The translations under genes were made by a program, and so were the position numbers. The notes under the pieces are model-generated. The model saw only the letters and a program-made list of their open reading frames with translations. It was not told where the DNA came from and ran no database searches. Source: an uncultured Desulfovibrio sp. (GTDB lineage: Bacteria; Desulfobacterota; Desulfovibrionia; Desulfovibrionales; Desulfovibrionaceae). From it: a stretch of 64,000 nt of DNA. This document shows, piece by piece, positions 33,094 to 45,091 of this stretch; position 1 is the stretch's first letter; every line of letters begins with the position of its first letter. The stretch is taken from the NCBI GenBank assembly GCA_944327285.1, contig CALVHG010000003.1, forward strand, positions 1-64,000, read 5' to 3'.

Positions 33094-34152
33094 TTACGGC
33101 ATCAGCGGCGCGCCTTCGAGCCCCGTTTCCACGGGCAGGCCGCACATGAGGTTGGCGTTGGCCAGCGCCTGCCCGGATGCGCCGCGGCAGAGATTGTCGA
33201 TAGCCGACACGATAATCAGGCGACGCGTCCGGGGATCGACCACAAGGCCGATATCGCAGAACATGGAGCCGCGCACATGGCGGGTTTCCGGCAGCTTGCC
33301 CTTGGGCAGCACGCGCACCCAGCGGCTGTTGCCCCAGGTTTCCATATAGGCTTCGTGGACAGCGTCCAGCGTGGTGTCCGACGCAAGCAGGCGCGTGTAG
33401 ATGGTGGCCAGAATGCCGCGATTCATGGGGACAAGGTGCGGATTGAAGGAGACGGTGACATCCCGCCCGGCGACAAGAGAAACTTCCTGTTCGATTTCGG
33501 GCGTGTGGCGATGCTTGCCGAGACCGTAGGCCCGGAAGGTGTCGTTGACTTCGCAATACAGCGAGGTGACGACGGCCTTGCGTCCCGCGCCGGTTGTGCC
33601 GGATTTGGCGTCGATAACAATGCCGTCGGTGTCGATGAGGCCGTGCTTGAGCGCGGGGTACAGACCGAGGATGGACGCCGAGGGATAGCAGCCGGGATTG
33701 GCCACAAGCGAGGCGCGGGCGGCTTCGGCCGCGTAGAGTTCCGGCAGACCGTACACGGCGCGATGCAGGAGATGCTTGCGGGTATGCGGCACATACCATG
33801 CCTCATAGGTGTCGGCGTCGCGCAGGCGGAAGTCGGCGGAAAGGTCTACGACCTTTGTTCCGGCTTCCAGCAGGTCCGCGGCCATTTCCATAGCCTTGCC
33901 GTGGGGGACGGCAAGAAAGACAACGTCGCAGTCCTGAGCGGCCGTCCGCGCGTTGAATTCGCTGATGACCACATCCGCGCCGGGGAGTTTTTCGAGGAAG
34001 GGGTAAAAATCGCCGAGACGGCGGCCCGCTTCCGCGCGGGAGCAGGCCACGGTAAGGCGCATGCGGGGATGCGTTGCCAGCAGCCGCGCCAGTTCCATGC
34101 CTGTGTAGCCTGTGATGCCTACGAGGCCTACGTTGATGCTGCGTTCTTCCAT
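33094..34152 (-). CDS. argC: N-acetyl-gamma-glutamyl-phosphate reductase
   Basis: Third step of arginine synthesis: NADPH-dependent reduction of N-acetylglutamyl phosphate to the semialdehyde. In 352 aa the Rossmann loop GITGYTG is at 12-18 and catalytic Cys155 lies in NPGCYPSA; the HRHTPEIEQE dimer/active-site segment is present. The ATG at 34152 has AAGGAA upstream and is preferred to one 24 bp earlier. It follows the DUF1844 gene by 38 bp in the same direction. Links functionally to the NAGS-like GNAT gene at 9.1 kb. Confidence 0.95.
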   Translation of the reverse strand: MEERSINVGLVGITGYTGMELARLLATHPRMRLTVACSRAEAGRRLGDFYPFLEKLPGADVVISEFNARTAAQDCDVVFLAVPHGKAMEMAADLLEAGTKVVDLSADFRLRDADTYEAWYVPHTRKHLLHRAVYGLPELYAAEAARASLVANPGCYPSASILGLYPALKHGLIDTDGIVIDAKSGTTGAGRKAVVTSLYCEVNDTFRAYGLGKHRHTPEIEQEVSLVAGRDVTVSFNPHLVPMNRGILATIYTRLLASDTTLDAVHEAYMETWGNSRWVRVLPKGKLPETRHVRGSMFCDIGLVVDPRTRRLIIVSAIDNLCRGASGQALANANLMCGLPVETGLEGAPLMP

Positions 34153-34190
34153 GCGTTCCTTTCCTTTTGTGCTCATGTTCCGAAATCGAA

Positions 34191-34484
34191 CTATTTTTGC
34201 GTGCAGCAGTCGTTATTGCCGCAGCGGATGACGTACTTCATGCGCAGTTCGTACAGGATGCTGTCGAGGAGCTGACTTTCCTGCCGATCCAGATTGTTGC
34301 TTGTTTTCTGACGCAGCATTTCCAGAATGTCGATGCTGTGGCGCGCCATGCAGGGGTCCGTGCCGGTGGCGCCGGTTTCCGGGTTGGGCACTTCGCCCAG
34401 TTGCACCAGCGCGGAGGAGGCCAGCGAGATGATAAAGGTGGAGAAGGTGACTTCCGGCATGCCCGAAGGCTGGCTTTGACTCAT
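34191..34484 (-). CDS. DUF1844 family protein
   Basis: 97 aa with the family pattern MPEVTFSTFIISLASSALVQLGEVPNPETG and a C-terminal helical NLDRQESQLLDSILYELRMKY. It ends in a cysteine pair (CGNNDCC). No known function; common in deltaproteobacteria. GGAGAA precedes the ATG. It lies between the aminotransferase and argC, all in one direction. Confidence 0.9.
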   Translation of the reverse strand: MSQSQPSGMPEVTFSTFIISLASSALVQLGEVPNPETGATGTDPCMARHSIDILEMLRQKTSNNLDRQESQLLDSILYELRMKYVIRCGNNDCCTQK

Positions 34485-34568
34485 AGCGGTGTTCTCCGTA
34501 AAAAAGCGCGGCGGCCGCCGCGCCGGGGCCGGTTATGGCTTCGGCGCGGGGCCGCCCGCGTTGCAGTC

Positions 34569-35753
34569 TCAGGCGTGCGTCAGGGGCAGGGGCGTGCCGG
34601 GAGCGACGGCAAGCGCGGCATGATAGCCGGCAAGGCCCTGTTCGAGATAGTCGCGCGAGCCGCTGTGTCCGCCCGCTTCCTGAAGCGAGGCGGCCAGCGC
34701 GTGCAGGCCCGCCAGCACATCGGCCCAGTCCACCCAGCCCATGTGGCCGATACGGACAATGCGGCCCTTGAGATGATCCTGCCCTCCCGCCATATAGACG
34801 CCGTAGCGCTCGGCGGCAAGGCGCACAACTTCGTTGCCGTCCACCCCGGCGGGCAGGCGCACGCTGGTAATGCCCCAGGCAAAGTTCTGCGGCGCGAAAA
34901 GCTCCAGTCCCAGCGCCGCCACGCCGGTGCGCGTCAGCATGGTGAGCGCCCATTGCTTGCGGAAGACTGGCTCAAGACCGTTTTCGAGCAGCAGCTTCAG
35001 GCTTTCTTCCAGGCCCACAATAAGGCTGACGGGCGAGGTAAAGAGGGTTTGTCCCTTTTCCACGTTGGCCCGTTCCTTGGGCAGATTAAAGTAGAAGCAG
35101 CCGGAAGCGGTGGCTTCCGCTTTGCTCCAGGCCCGCGGCGAAAGCGCCAGCAGGGCCAGACCGGGCGGCAGCATGAGCCCTTTCTGGGAACCGGTAAGCA
35201 GGCAGTCCACCCCCCATTCGTCCATGGGACAGGGCGAGAGGCCCACGCCGGAAATGCCGTCCACAACCAGCAGCACGTCTCTGGAACGCGTCAGCTGCGC
35301 GAGAGCTTCCACCGGATGAAGAACGCCGGTTGAGGTTTCGGAAAGTTGAACGAGCACGCCCCGGATGGCCGGATCGGCGTCCAGCGCCTGCCGGACGGCT
35401 TCGGGCGTTACCGCCTGCCCCCACGGCACTTCGATGGATACGGTCGTCAGACCGCGCTGCTCGGCAATGGCGCGCCAGCGCTGACCAAATTTGCCGCCTT
35501 CGATGACAAGAACTTTTTCTCCCGGCGTAAAGAGACCGTGCACCGCGGCCGTCATGGCTCCCGTTCCCGAACAGGACAGAGGCAGAACCGGGCCCTGAGT
35601 GCCGAACAGGATGCGCAGCTGTTCCTGCACGCGGTGCATGATGGCTTTGAATTCGCTTTTGCGATGATGGATCATGTCATGGGCAAGCGCCAGACGAACA
35701 CGTTCCGGCAACGGCGTGGGGCCGGGGGTCAGCAGACGGACTTTATTAAGCAT
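34569..35753 (-). CDS. class V aminotransferase, alanine/serine--glyoxylate type
   Basis: PLP enzyme of 394 aa. The Schiff-base lysine is Lys191 in TGSQKGLMLPPG, the PLP-ring Asp lies in LLVVDGISGVG (165), and the start LLTPGPTPLPERV is diagnostic for the alanine-glyoxylate/serine-pyruvate aminotransferase group. Possible reactions are serine or alanine with glyoxylate or pyruvate; archaeal-type relatives include (S)-ureidoglycine transaminase. AGGA is located upstream of the ATG. The 85-bp gap to DUF1844 suggests but does not prove co-transcription. Confidence 0.9.
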   Translation of the reverse strand: MLNKVRLLTPGPTPLPERVRLALAHDMIHHRKSEFKAIMHRVQEQLRILFGTQGPVLPLSCSGTGAMTAAVHGLFTPGEKVLVIEGGKFGQRWRAIAEQRGLTTVSIEVPWGQAVTPEAVRQALDADPAIRGVLVQLSETSTGVLHPVEALAQLTRSRDVLLVVDGISGVGLSPCPMDEWGVDCLLTGSQKGLMLPPGLALLALSPRAWSKAEATASGCFYFNLPKERANVEKGQTLFTSPVSLIVGLEESLKLLLENGLEPVFRKQWALTMLTRTGVAALGLELFAPQNFAWGITSVRLPAGVDGNEVVRLAAERYGVYMAGGQDHLKGRIVRIGHMGWVDWADVLAGLHALAASLQEAGGHSGSRDYLEQGLAGYHAALAVAPGTPLPLTHA

Positions 35754-35885
35754 GGGAACTGTCCTTGCAGATAAACGGGAAAGCGGTTGTCTATCCTGAT
35801 TTTTTTCGGGCAGGCGAGCCCTGCCCGTATCTCGTCAGCATATTTTTACAGGCCGGGCTCGTCAACAGAAAGGACGCTCCGGCTT

Positions 35886-35973
35886 AGAGCGTTTCGCCTT
35901 TGAAAAAGGTGAAAGGCCAGGCGGCGGCACAGCGCCGCCCGGCTCGAAGCGAGCGGAAAAACCGCGTTTTTCC
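35886..35973 (+). repeat. family A element (copy 14, left half, joined to a B element)
   Basis: TAGAGCGTTTCGCC...GGTGAAAGGC, the GC stem and GCGGAAAAACCGCG...TTTCCGC. At that point it switches directly into the tail of a family B element. Right half absent. Confidence 0.85.
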
Positions 35974-36031
35974 GCAGAGATGAGGGGTTCCCTTCCCCCA
36001 AACAACTTACGAATAGCGTTAACAGCCCCTA
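35974..36031 (-). repeat. family B remnant after rlmI
   Basis: GCAGAGATGAGGGGTTCCCTTCCCCCAAACAACTTACGAATAGCG-type sequence up to the rlmI stop. It matches the arm and tail of the B element after hemC (58148-58198), including CAACTTACG and the final CCCTAG. The opposite arm has been replaced by family A copy 14. Confidence 0.75.
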
Positions 36032-37219
36032 GCTCATGTGGGCGATAAAGCACTTGAGATAGGCCGTTTCGGGCATGGCGCAATGGACGGGATGATCTTC
36101 CGGTTGTCCGCCCGCGTACAGGATGCGTCCCTGCCTGTGATTTTTGGCGGCGGCCAGCGCCACCAGCCCGCGCAGGGTTTCGGCGGGCAGATGATGGGAG
36201 CAGGAGCAGGAAACGAAAATACCGCCGGGCTCCAGCAGGCGCGCGGCAAGGGCGTTCGCCTTGCGATAGGCGGCTTTGCCCTGTTCGGCATCCTTGCGGC
36301 GCTTGATGAAGGCCGGAGGATCGAGACAGACCAGCCCGAAGCGACGACCTTCGTCGTATAACTGTTCCATGCAGGCAAAGGCGTCGCCGCACAGCCCCGC
36401 GATGGCGTCCGCATCGGCAAGACGCGGCGCATTGCGGGCGGCATTGCGCACGGCATAGTCTACGGCCGTCTGCGAGGCGTCGATGAAGGTGACGGAAGAG
36501 GCCCCGGCGCGGGCCGCCGTGCCGCCGAAGCCTCCGGCATAGGAAAAGATGTCGAGCACCTGCACGCCGTTTGCATAGCGCGCGGCTTCGGCCCTGTTGC
36601 GACGCTGATCATAAAACCAGCCGGTTTTCTGCCCGGTACGACAGGGAGCAAGAAAGCGGCAGTCGTTTTCCGGCACATCCAGTTCTTCCGGCACGTCGCC
36701 TTCCATATCGTTTTCGCGCGCAAGGCCCTCCAGACTACGCGAAGCAAGGTCGTTGTCCCAGAGAATGGACGCGGGGGAGAGCAGGGAACGCAGGGCTTCC
36801 CGCAGCATGTCCTTGCGCGCTTCCATGCCTGCCGTGCCGATCTGTATCGTAAGGTGATCGCCGAAACGATCGACGACAAGACCTGGCAGCATGTCGCCCT
36901 CGCCGTGACAGAGGCGGTAATAGGGAGCGTCGAAGCAGCGCTCGCGCAGCGCCAGCGCCGTTTCCAGCCGCTCGCGCAGCAGCGCGCCGTCCAGCGCCTG
37001 CCCGGCCTTGCGGCTGTAAATACGGGCGCAGATCAGGGAGTGCGGATTGACAAAGGCGCAACCCAGCGCCTGCCCGCGGGCATCGCGTACCAGCGCTTCC
37101 TCGCCCGGAGCAAAAGCGTTCAGCGGACTCTTGCTGACGTCTACTTCGTTACCGAAGACCCAGAGATGACCGGCGCGTAAGCGGCGATCCTCGCCCTTGC
37201 GGAGCCAGAGTTCTTTCAT
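36029..37219 (-). CDS. rlmI: 23S rRNA (cytosine-C5)-methyltransferase RlmI-like
   Basis: AdoMet-dependent rRNA methyltransferase of the RlmI/RlmK-L C-terminal type. In 396 aa: N-terminal PUA domain (about 1-75, LRKGEDRRLRAGHLWVFGNEV), QKTGWFYDQRRNR, AdoMet motif DIFSYAGGFG, catalytic DPPAFIK, and the SCSCSHHL cysteine motif. The ATG at 37219 is preferred (AAGGAA upstream) over one 33 bp upstream. It follows paralogue 1 by 22 bp, so it is the last gene of the mutS-to-rlmI run. Its TAG stop is the end of a family B element. Confidence 0.9.
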   Translation of the reverse strand: MKELWLRKGEDRRLRAGHLWVFGNEVDVSKSPLNAFAPGEEALVRDARGQALGCAFVNPHSLICARIYSRKAGQALDGALLRERLETALALRERCFDAPYYRLCHGEGDMLPGLVVDRFGDHLTIQIGTAGMEARKDMLREALRSLLSPASILWDNDLASRSLEGLARENDMEGDVPEELDVPENDCRFLAPCRTGQKTGWFYDQRRNRAEAARYANGVQVLDIFSYAGGFGGTAARAGASSVTFIDASQTAVDYAVRNAARNAPRLADADAIAGLCGDAFACMEQLYDEGRRFGLVCLDPPAFIKRRKDAEQGKAAYRKANALAARLLEPGGIFVSCSCSHHLPAETLRGLVALAAAKNHRQGRILYAGGQPEDHPVHCAMPETAYLKCFIAHMS

Positions 37220-37241
37220 GAAGTGTTCCTTACAGGTGTTG

Positions 37242-38690
37242 TTACTGCTCAAGCTTGCGGAGGAGCTGATCTTTGACGTTTTCCTTGCCGGGAACGGCTT
37301 TGGCCTCGATCCAGCGGCCGAGCCGGTCGGTATCCATCAGATCGATGACCCGTATACCTTTATCTTCGCGCAGACGGAGCTCAAGCGTGCCGGGAGTGAG
37401 CAGCGTCGTGCGCAGAGCTTCGGCCAGCTGTTTGTTGCTCTCGCCGGGAAGTGCGGCGGGAATCTGAACCGCCAGCATGTCTACCATCTGGGAGATGGCT
37501 TCTTTGTTGTTAATGAGTATGGTCAGCAGCAGGGCGATACCGCCTTTGTCTTCATACCGCAGGTATGCCTTTTTGAACTGCGCGTCGAGCAGAGTCTGAA
37601 TATCGTCGCCTTCAAGAGAGCGTCCGGCGACGTTGATATTGTGTTCCAGATCGATCTCAAGACGCCCTGCGTCGGCAATATCGATGGTGCCCTTATCGCG
37701 AAACAGTTCCCCCTGCTGTACGTGCTCTCCCTCTGAATTGATTCGCAGCCGTTGCAGACCGGGGGCGGAATGTATCGGAATCTCCAGTTGTTCGACACGG
37801 CTGATGGTATGCAGGGGATTATTGCTGCGCCAGTCGAGGAAGAGACGCCGACACGCGATTGTCGTACCGTTGGAGACGAATGTGCCGTTTTCCAGCGTCA
37901 TGGTCCGGTAGAGAGGCGGATTCGTCGTGAACAGGGTTTGTTCAATGTCTTCAGCGGAAATGGTTTGGGCGAACATCTTCCGGGCGAGAGTTGCCGGAAC
38001 GGCAATATCCGTCAGCCGCAGCGAGCCGCTTATGCGCTGCTCCGCGTCGTCAATGATGAATTGCTTTGCCTCCATAAGAGCGGCCTGGGTTCCCACGACG
38101 CTGTCGTCCAGCGTGAGGGCTTCCATGCTTATGGGCATCGACATTGTCGACCGCAGACGCAGTTGCGAGATTTCGATGCGCCCGGCTCCGGCTTTTCCCA
38201 CAAAGTCCGGCAGGGCTGGGGCGCCCCTGTTTTCCAGCAGTTCGGCAAACAGATCGGCATCCAGATAGGCATTGGAGATGGTCAGCGTTTTCAGCGTGAC
38301 TTCATCCGTTGCGAATTGTCCTGAAGGCGCGAGTCCCAGCGTTATGTCCCGCGCGGTAGCGTCGCCCAGAACAACAGGACCGGATGTCGGCAGCAGGAAT
38401 TGCAGAGAGGGAACGCCCCCTGCCAGCATCAGGGAAAACGTGGGACGCAGAACCAGTTCGCGGTAGCTTTGTTCGCCCCTGTCCCCGCTGAGGCGCAGGT
38501 TGGAGATGCTGATGGTGCGTTGCAGGAGCGAGACGCGCACGTCGTCGCACTGGACCTGCAATCCTGCGGCAGGTTTGTTGATGCTTTCCCGGATACGGTT
38601 TTCGAGCATTTGCGAAACGACAAGATTGCCGCCGATGCCGCCGATAGCCAGTATGCCGATGGCAATGCCTGCGATGGCTGCTTTTTTCAT
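37242..38690 (-). CDS. tandem membrane-anchored paralogue 1, unknown function
   Basis: 482 aa. An N-terminal membrane anchor (about 4-22, AIAGIAIGILAIGGIGGN) is followed by a large beta-rich region outside the cytoplasm. Shared with the next two genes: DDVRVSLLQRT-S-SNLRLSG (about 48-68), LVLRPTFSLMLAGG...LLPTSGPVVLGD (about 80-110), FKKAYLRYEDKGGIA, TPGTLELRLRE and a C-terminal AVPGKENVKDQLLR. The repeated strand pattern recalls AsmA-like or DUF945 (YdgA) envelope proteins, but I cannot assign a family. Third of three copies in transcription order; it has a GGAGACACC leader. Confidence 0.8.
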   Translation of the reverse strand: MKKAAIAGIAIGILAIGGIGGNLVVSQMLENRIRESINKPAAGLQVQCDDVRVSLLQRTISISNLRLSGDRGEQSYRELVLRPTFSLMLAGGVPSLQFLLPTSGPVVLGDATARDITLGLAPSGQFATDEVTLKTLTISNAYLDADLFAELLENRGAPALPDFVGKAGAGRIEISQLRLRSTMSMPISMEALTLDDSVVGTQAALMEAKQFIIDDAEQRISGSLRLTDIAVPATLARKMFAQTISAEDIEQTLFTTNPPLYRTMTLENGTFVSNGTTIACRRLFLDWRSNNPLHTISRVEQLEIPIHSAPGLQRLRINSEGEHVQQGELFRDKGTIDIADAGRLEIDLEHNINVAGRSLEGDDIQTLLDAQFKKAYLRYEDKGGIALLLTILINNKEAISQMVDMLAVQIPAALPGESNKQLAEALRTTLLTPGTLELRLREDKGIRVIDLMDTDRLGRWIEAKAVPGKENVKDQLLRKLEQ

Positions 38691-38730
38691 GGTGTCTCCT
38701 TGAGCGGGGGAGAGGGATTTGCGCGGCGTT

Positions 38731-40215
38731 TTACTGCGCCTGCACGCGAAGAATCTGATCCTTGACGTTTTCCTTGCCGGGAACGGCGGAAGCCTCGATC
38801 TTGCGTCCGATATTCTCGATGTCGGTCAGGTCGAGCACCGTCATCCCCATGCCGTCGCGCAGGCGGAGTTCCAGCGTGCCGGGGGTAATCAGCATTGTGT
38901 GCAGAGCTTCGACCAGCGGCCTGTTGGTTTCGCCGGGGAGCGCCGCGGGAATCTGGGCCGCCAGCATGTCCACCTGGGGAAGCGCCTGCTTGTTGGGAAT
39001 AACCGTGGCCAGCATCCGGGCGATGCCGCCCTTGTCTTCATAGCGCAGACTGCCCTTCTTGATCTGTGCGCCGAGCAGAGACAGAGCGTTCGTCTCCTCA
39101 AGAGACAGCCGGGAGGCATTAATATTGTGCTCCATATCCATATCGAAGTGACCAATCCCGGCAACGTCAAGGCTGACCTTGTCCCGGAACACGTCAAAGT
39201 CAAAGCTGGCCATGTCGCCCTGCTGCATATGTTCCCCGGTTCCATTGATAAGCAGCCGCTTGAGTCCGGGAATTCTCAGCCGCCCGGTTGCGGGAATATC
39301 CAGCTGCTCGATGCTGACGATGGAATGCAAAGGGGTATTGCTGCGCCAGTCGTGGGAGAGTCGCCGATATTCGACGGTCATGTGGTTGGCGAATATCGTG
39401 CCATCTTCCAGCGTCATGGTCCGGTAGAGAGGCTGCTCCGTTCTCGTAAGGACCTGTTCAAGCTCGTTGGGCGTGAGGGCATTGGACAGGAGGATTCGGG
39501 CAAGCCTCGGAGGAACAGCAATATCCGTCAGACGCAGGAGCGCGCCGCGCACACCTGCGTTTTGCTTCGTATCGATAATCTCAAACTTTTTTACCTCGAC
39601 AAGGCCGGCCTTAGTGCCGACGACAATATCCCCCAGCGCGAGGCTTTCCACGGTTACGGGGTCGGACTCTGCCGCCTGCAGCCGCAGCTGCGTGGCCTCA
39701 ATGCGACTGGCGCCGGCTTTTTCTATAAGGTCCTGCACAGTCGGCTTGACTTTTTTTTGCAGCAACTCGGCAAACAGAGCGGCATCCAGATAGGCATCGG
39801 AGATGGACAGCGTTTTCAGCGTGCCTTCCGCCGGTGCGGCATCTTTGAAAGGAGCGGAATGCAGGCGCACATCCTGCGCGGTCATATCGCCCAGCGTAAG
39901 AGGACCGGACGTCGGCAGCAGAGAGTGCAGGGAGGGAATGCTCCCTGCCAGCATCAGGGAAAAGGAGGGGCGCAGCACCAGTTCGCGGCAGCTATGCTCC
40001 CCCTCAGGCCCGTTGAGCCGCAGGTTGGAGAGGCTGACCGTGCGTTGCAGGAGCGAGACGCGCACGTTGTCGCACTGTGCCTGTATCCCGGAAGGAGGAT
40101 TGGCGAAGCTGTCCCGGATGCGGTTTTCGAGCATCTGCGAAACAACAAAATTACCGCCGATGCCGCCGATGGCCAGCGCGCCGATAACGATTCCTGTGAT
40201 GGCTGCCTTTTTCAT
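38731..40215 (-). CDS. tandem membrane-anchored paralogue 2, unknown function
   Basis: 494 aa with the same architecture as its two neighbours: N-terminal anchor AITGIVIGALAIGGIGGN, DNVRVSLLQRTVSLSNLRL, LVLRPSFSLMLAGS...LLPTSGPLTLGD, IKKGSLRYEDKGGIA, TPGTLELRLRDGMG, AVPGKENVKDQILR. It is clearly closest to paralogue 1; several blocks are identical over 8-15 residues. The spacing to paralogue 1 is 40 bp and to paralogue 3 is 31 bp. GGAG-type SDs precede each, so all three are meant to be translated. Confidence 0.8.
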   Translation of the reverse strand: MKKAAITGIVIGALAIGGIGGNFVVSQMLENRIRDSFANPPSGIQAQCDNVRVSLLQRTVSLSNLRLNGPEGEHSCRELVLRPSFSLMLAGSIPSLHSLLPTSGPLTLGDMTAQDVRLHSAPFKDAAPAEGTLKTLSISDAYLDAALFAELLQKKVKPTVQDLIEKAGASRIEATQLRLQAAESDPVTVESLALGDIVVGTKAGLVEVKKFEIIDTKQNAGVRGALLRLTDIAVPPRLARILLSNALTPNELEQVLTRTEQPLYRTMTLEDGTIFANHMTVEYRRLSHDWRSNTPLHSIVSIEQLDIPATGRLRIPGLKRLLINGTGEHMQQGDMASFDFDVFRDKVSLDVAGIGHFDMDMEHNINASRLSLEETNALSLLGAQIKKGSLRYEDKGGIARMLATVIPNKQALPQVDMLAAQIPAALPGETNRPLVEALHTMLITPGTLELRLRDGMGMTVLDLTDIENIGRKIEASAVPGKENVKDQILRVQAQ

Positions 40216-40246
40216 GGTATCTCCTTTTATGATAAGGGGCCGGTTT

Positions 40247-41761
40247 TTATTGAGTCTGCAGACGGCGAATTTGATCCGCGACGGTTTCCTTGCCGGGAAC
40301 GGCGGAAACTTCGATTTTGCGTCCGATCCTGTCGATGTCCGCCAGAAGTTCGGGCACTGTTATTTTCATGCCTTCCCGCAGACGGACGTCCAGGGTGCCG
40401 GGGGTGCGCAGGGTCGTGCGCAGGGCTTCGATCAGCGGTTTATTGGCTTCATCGGGAAGCAGCGCGGAAAGTTGCGCCGTCAGCATGTCGAGCTGGCGGA
40501 GAGATTCTGTCGGGTGTTCTTGTCCGGCCAGTATCCGGGCGATACCGCCTCTGTCTTCGTAGCGCATGCAGGCCTTTTTGAATTGCGCGCCGAGCAGAGT
40601 CTGCAGATCGGCATCCGGAGACAGAATATCCGCGTCCGCAGTATATTCCAGATCGGCTGTTATATGCCCCATGTCGTCGACAGCAAGGGAGACGTTTTCC
40701 CTGGACAGGTTGTTGTTCCGGGTATGCTCCCAGGTGCAATCAAGAAACAGTTTGTCCATGCCCGTGATATTCGGCAGCTCGCCGAACAACAGGAGCGGCG
40801 GAATGTACAGGCGTTCTATTTGCAGAACGCCTTTTCGCATATCCGGGGCAACTTCCGAAAATACGCGTTTGACCCTGCAAGGGGTGGGATCGCCATAGGC
40901 AAAGGAGAGCGTGCCGTTCTCCAGTGCCACATTGCGGTAGAGTGTATGTTTTGCCGCCGCGTTTGCAATTGCCCGTTCCAGACCGGCAGGGAAAAACGGC
41001 ATGTCGGCAATAACTGTTTCCAGAATGTTTGGCGGGATGGCGATATCCGTCAGGCGCAGAAGCGAGCAGCTTTTGTTCATGCCTTCCGACGCGTCCGCAA
41101 TGCTGAATTCTTCGGCTTCACAAAGCGCTATGCTGAAGTCCGTGAGGACATCGTTCAGGCGGAGTTTTTTTATTTCCAGACCGCAAAGATTCGGCTGTCG
41201 CAGACATAGGGATGTGGCGGCGATGCGGGCGGCCCCCGCCCGTCCGACAAGGTCCTGAAAGGCGATTTTTTCTCCGTTCAGAAGTTTGCTGAGGAGAGAG
41301 GCGTCCAGCTGCATATCGAGAAAGGACAGCGCCGCCGCGCCGGTTTCGAGACGGGATGTCGGTCCCCCCGGCGTCAGGGGGGCTATTTCCCGAATGACGT
41401 GCCCCGTAATGTCCTGTGCTTCCACAGCGCCCAGGATGACAGGGCCGGACGTCGGCAGGAGGGAGCGCAGGGGAGGAAGGGCGGTTGCCAGCATCAGGGA
41501 AAAGGCAGGGCGCAGCGTCAGTTCGCGGCAACGCTGCACGCCTTTCCCGCCGCTGAGGCGCAGATTGGAAATGGTAACGGTGCGTTGCAGGAGCGAGATG
41601 CGAACGTCGTCGCATGCCGCCCGGTCATAGCCAGGCAGGGCAAACCGGGCTATCTCGTCGCGGATGCGTTGTTCGGCGCTGTTCAAAAAAGCAAGGCCGC
41701 CTCCAATACCGCCGAAAGCCAGGATACCGATGACGATACCCGCAACAACGCCTTTTTTCAT
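40247..41761 (-). CDS. tandem membrane-anchored paralogue 3, unknown function
   Basis: 504 aa, the most divergent copy: anchor VVAGIVIGILAFGGIGGG, DDVRISLLQRTVTISNLRLSG, LTLRPAFSLMLATA...LLPTSGPVILGA, FKKACMRYEDRGGIA, TPGTLDVRLREGMK, AVPGKETVADQIRR. It has extra cysteines that the other two lack. Its ATG overlaps the DUF1992 stop by 4 bp with AGGAGGAAAGG upstream, so it is coupled to that gene. It is the first of the three in transcription order and probably the closest to the ancestral gene (inference from position and divergence). Confidence 0.8.
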   Translation of the reverse strand: MKKGVVAGIVIGILAFGGIGGGLAFLNSAEQRIRDEIARFALPGYDRAACDDVRISLLQRTVTISNLRLSGGKGVQRCRELTLRPAFSLMLATALPPLRSLLPTSGPVILGAVEAQDITGHVIREIAPLTPGGPTSRLETGAAALSFLDMQLDASLLSKLLNGEKIAFQDLVGRAGAARIAATSLCLRQPNLCGLEIKKLRLNDVLTDFSIALCEAEEFSIADASEGMNKSCSLLRLTDIAIPPNILETVIADMPFFPAGLERAIANAAAKHTLYRNVALENGTLSFAYGDPTPCRVKRVFSEVAPDMRKGVLQIERLYIPPLLLFGELPNITGMDKLFLDCTWEHTRNNNLSRENVSLAVDDMGHITADLEYTADADILSPDADLQTLLGAQFKKACMRYEDRGGIARILAGQEHPTESLRQLDMLTAQLSALLPDEANKPLIEALRTTLRTPGTLDVRLREGMKITVPELLADIDRIGRKIEVSAVPGKETVADQIRRLQTQ

Positions 41762-42184
41762 GCCTTTCCTCCTGAGATGCGCTGCGGGGACGGTGTTTCC
41801 TCGTGCGCGGCCTGTAATTTATCCAGAAGGCGATCATAATAAGGATCGTCTTCTTCCAGATGCAGGGGGCGCTGATAGCGCATTTTGGCCCGGACAACCA
41901 GAAAGCGGAGCCGCTGCATGTGGCGGACACGCTCGCGTTCATCCTGACAGTGTTCCAGCAGATCCACAACCGTATTGATTTCTTTGCGATCCGCCAGTTC
42001 CGGCGGCAGACAGCCGGCATTTTTCAGCACTTTGTAGGCCATGCGCAGTTCTTCGGGCACGGCGCTGTCGTCTTCCAGCTGAAGGGGCCTGCCCATGCCG
42101 GGGAGATTATCGAAATCGCCGCGGTCCTGCGCTTCGGCAATCCGGCGTTCGGCAATGCTCTGAATGACGGACCAGGGATTGGCT

Positions 42185-42192
<8 letters not shown>
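41758..42192 (-). CDS. DUF1992 (DnaJ-homologue subfamily C member 28-like) protein
   Basis: 144 aa with the DUF1992 core: IAERRIAEAQDRGDFDNLPGMGRPL, then a helical region KVLKNAGCLPPELADRKEI. No J domain. The start is GTG at 42192 with GAGGAGG upstream; it overlaps the mutS stop by 8 bp and the next gene by 4 bp. Function unknown in bacteria. Confidence 0.9.
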
Positions 42193-44980
<2,788 letters not shown>

Positions 44981-45020
44981 AGGCTGGGCGTGGGGCAGAG
45001 GTTGGAAAAAGAGGAAGGAA

Positions 45021-45068
45021 AAGCGGCGTCTTTGTGGGGGCGCATGCCCGCCAGCAAAAACGCCGCTT
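45021..45068 (-). terminator. terminator of the lapA-like gene
   Basis: AAGCGGCGT (45021-45029) pairs with ACGCCGCTT (45060-45068), with an inner GGGGGCGCATGCCCGCC hairpin. In the gene direction the sequence after it is TTTCCTTCC. It lies 24 bp past the stop. Confidence 0.6.
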
Positions 45069-45091
45069 GAAAACAGGATGACAGAGCGCTG

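Noticed and set aside
38719..40581. 620-codon plus-strand frame over paralogue 2
   Set aside because: Shadow frame; low-complexity Gln/Gly/His translation, no SD, and the minus-strand paralogues are mutually conserved.
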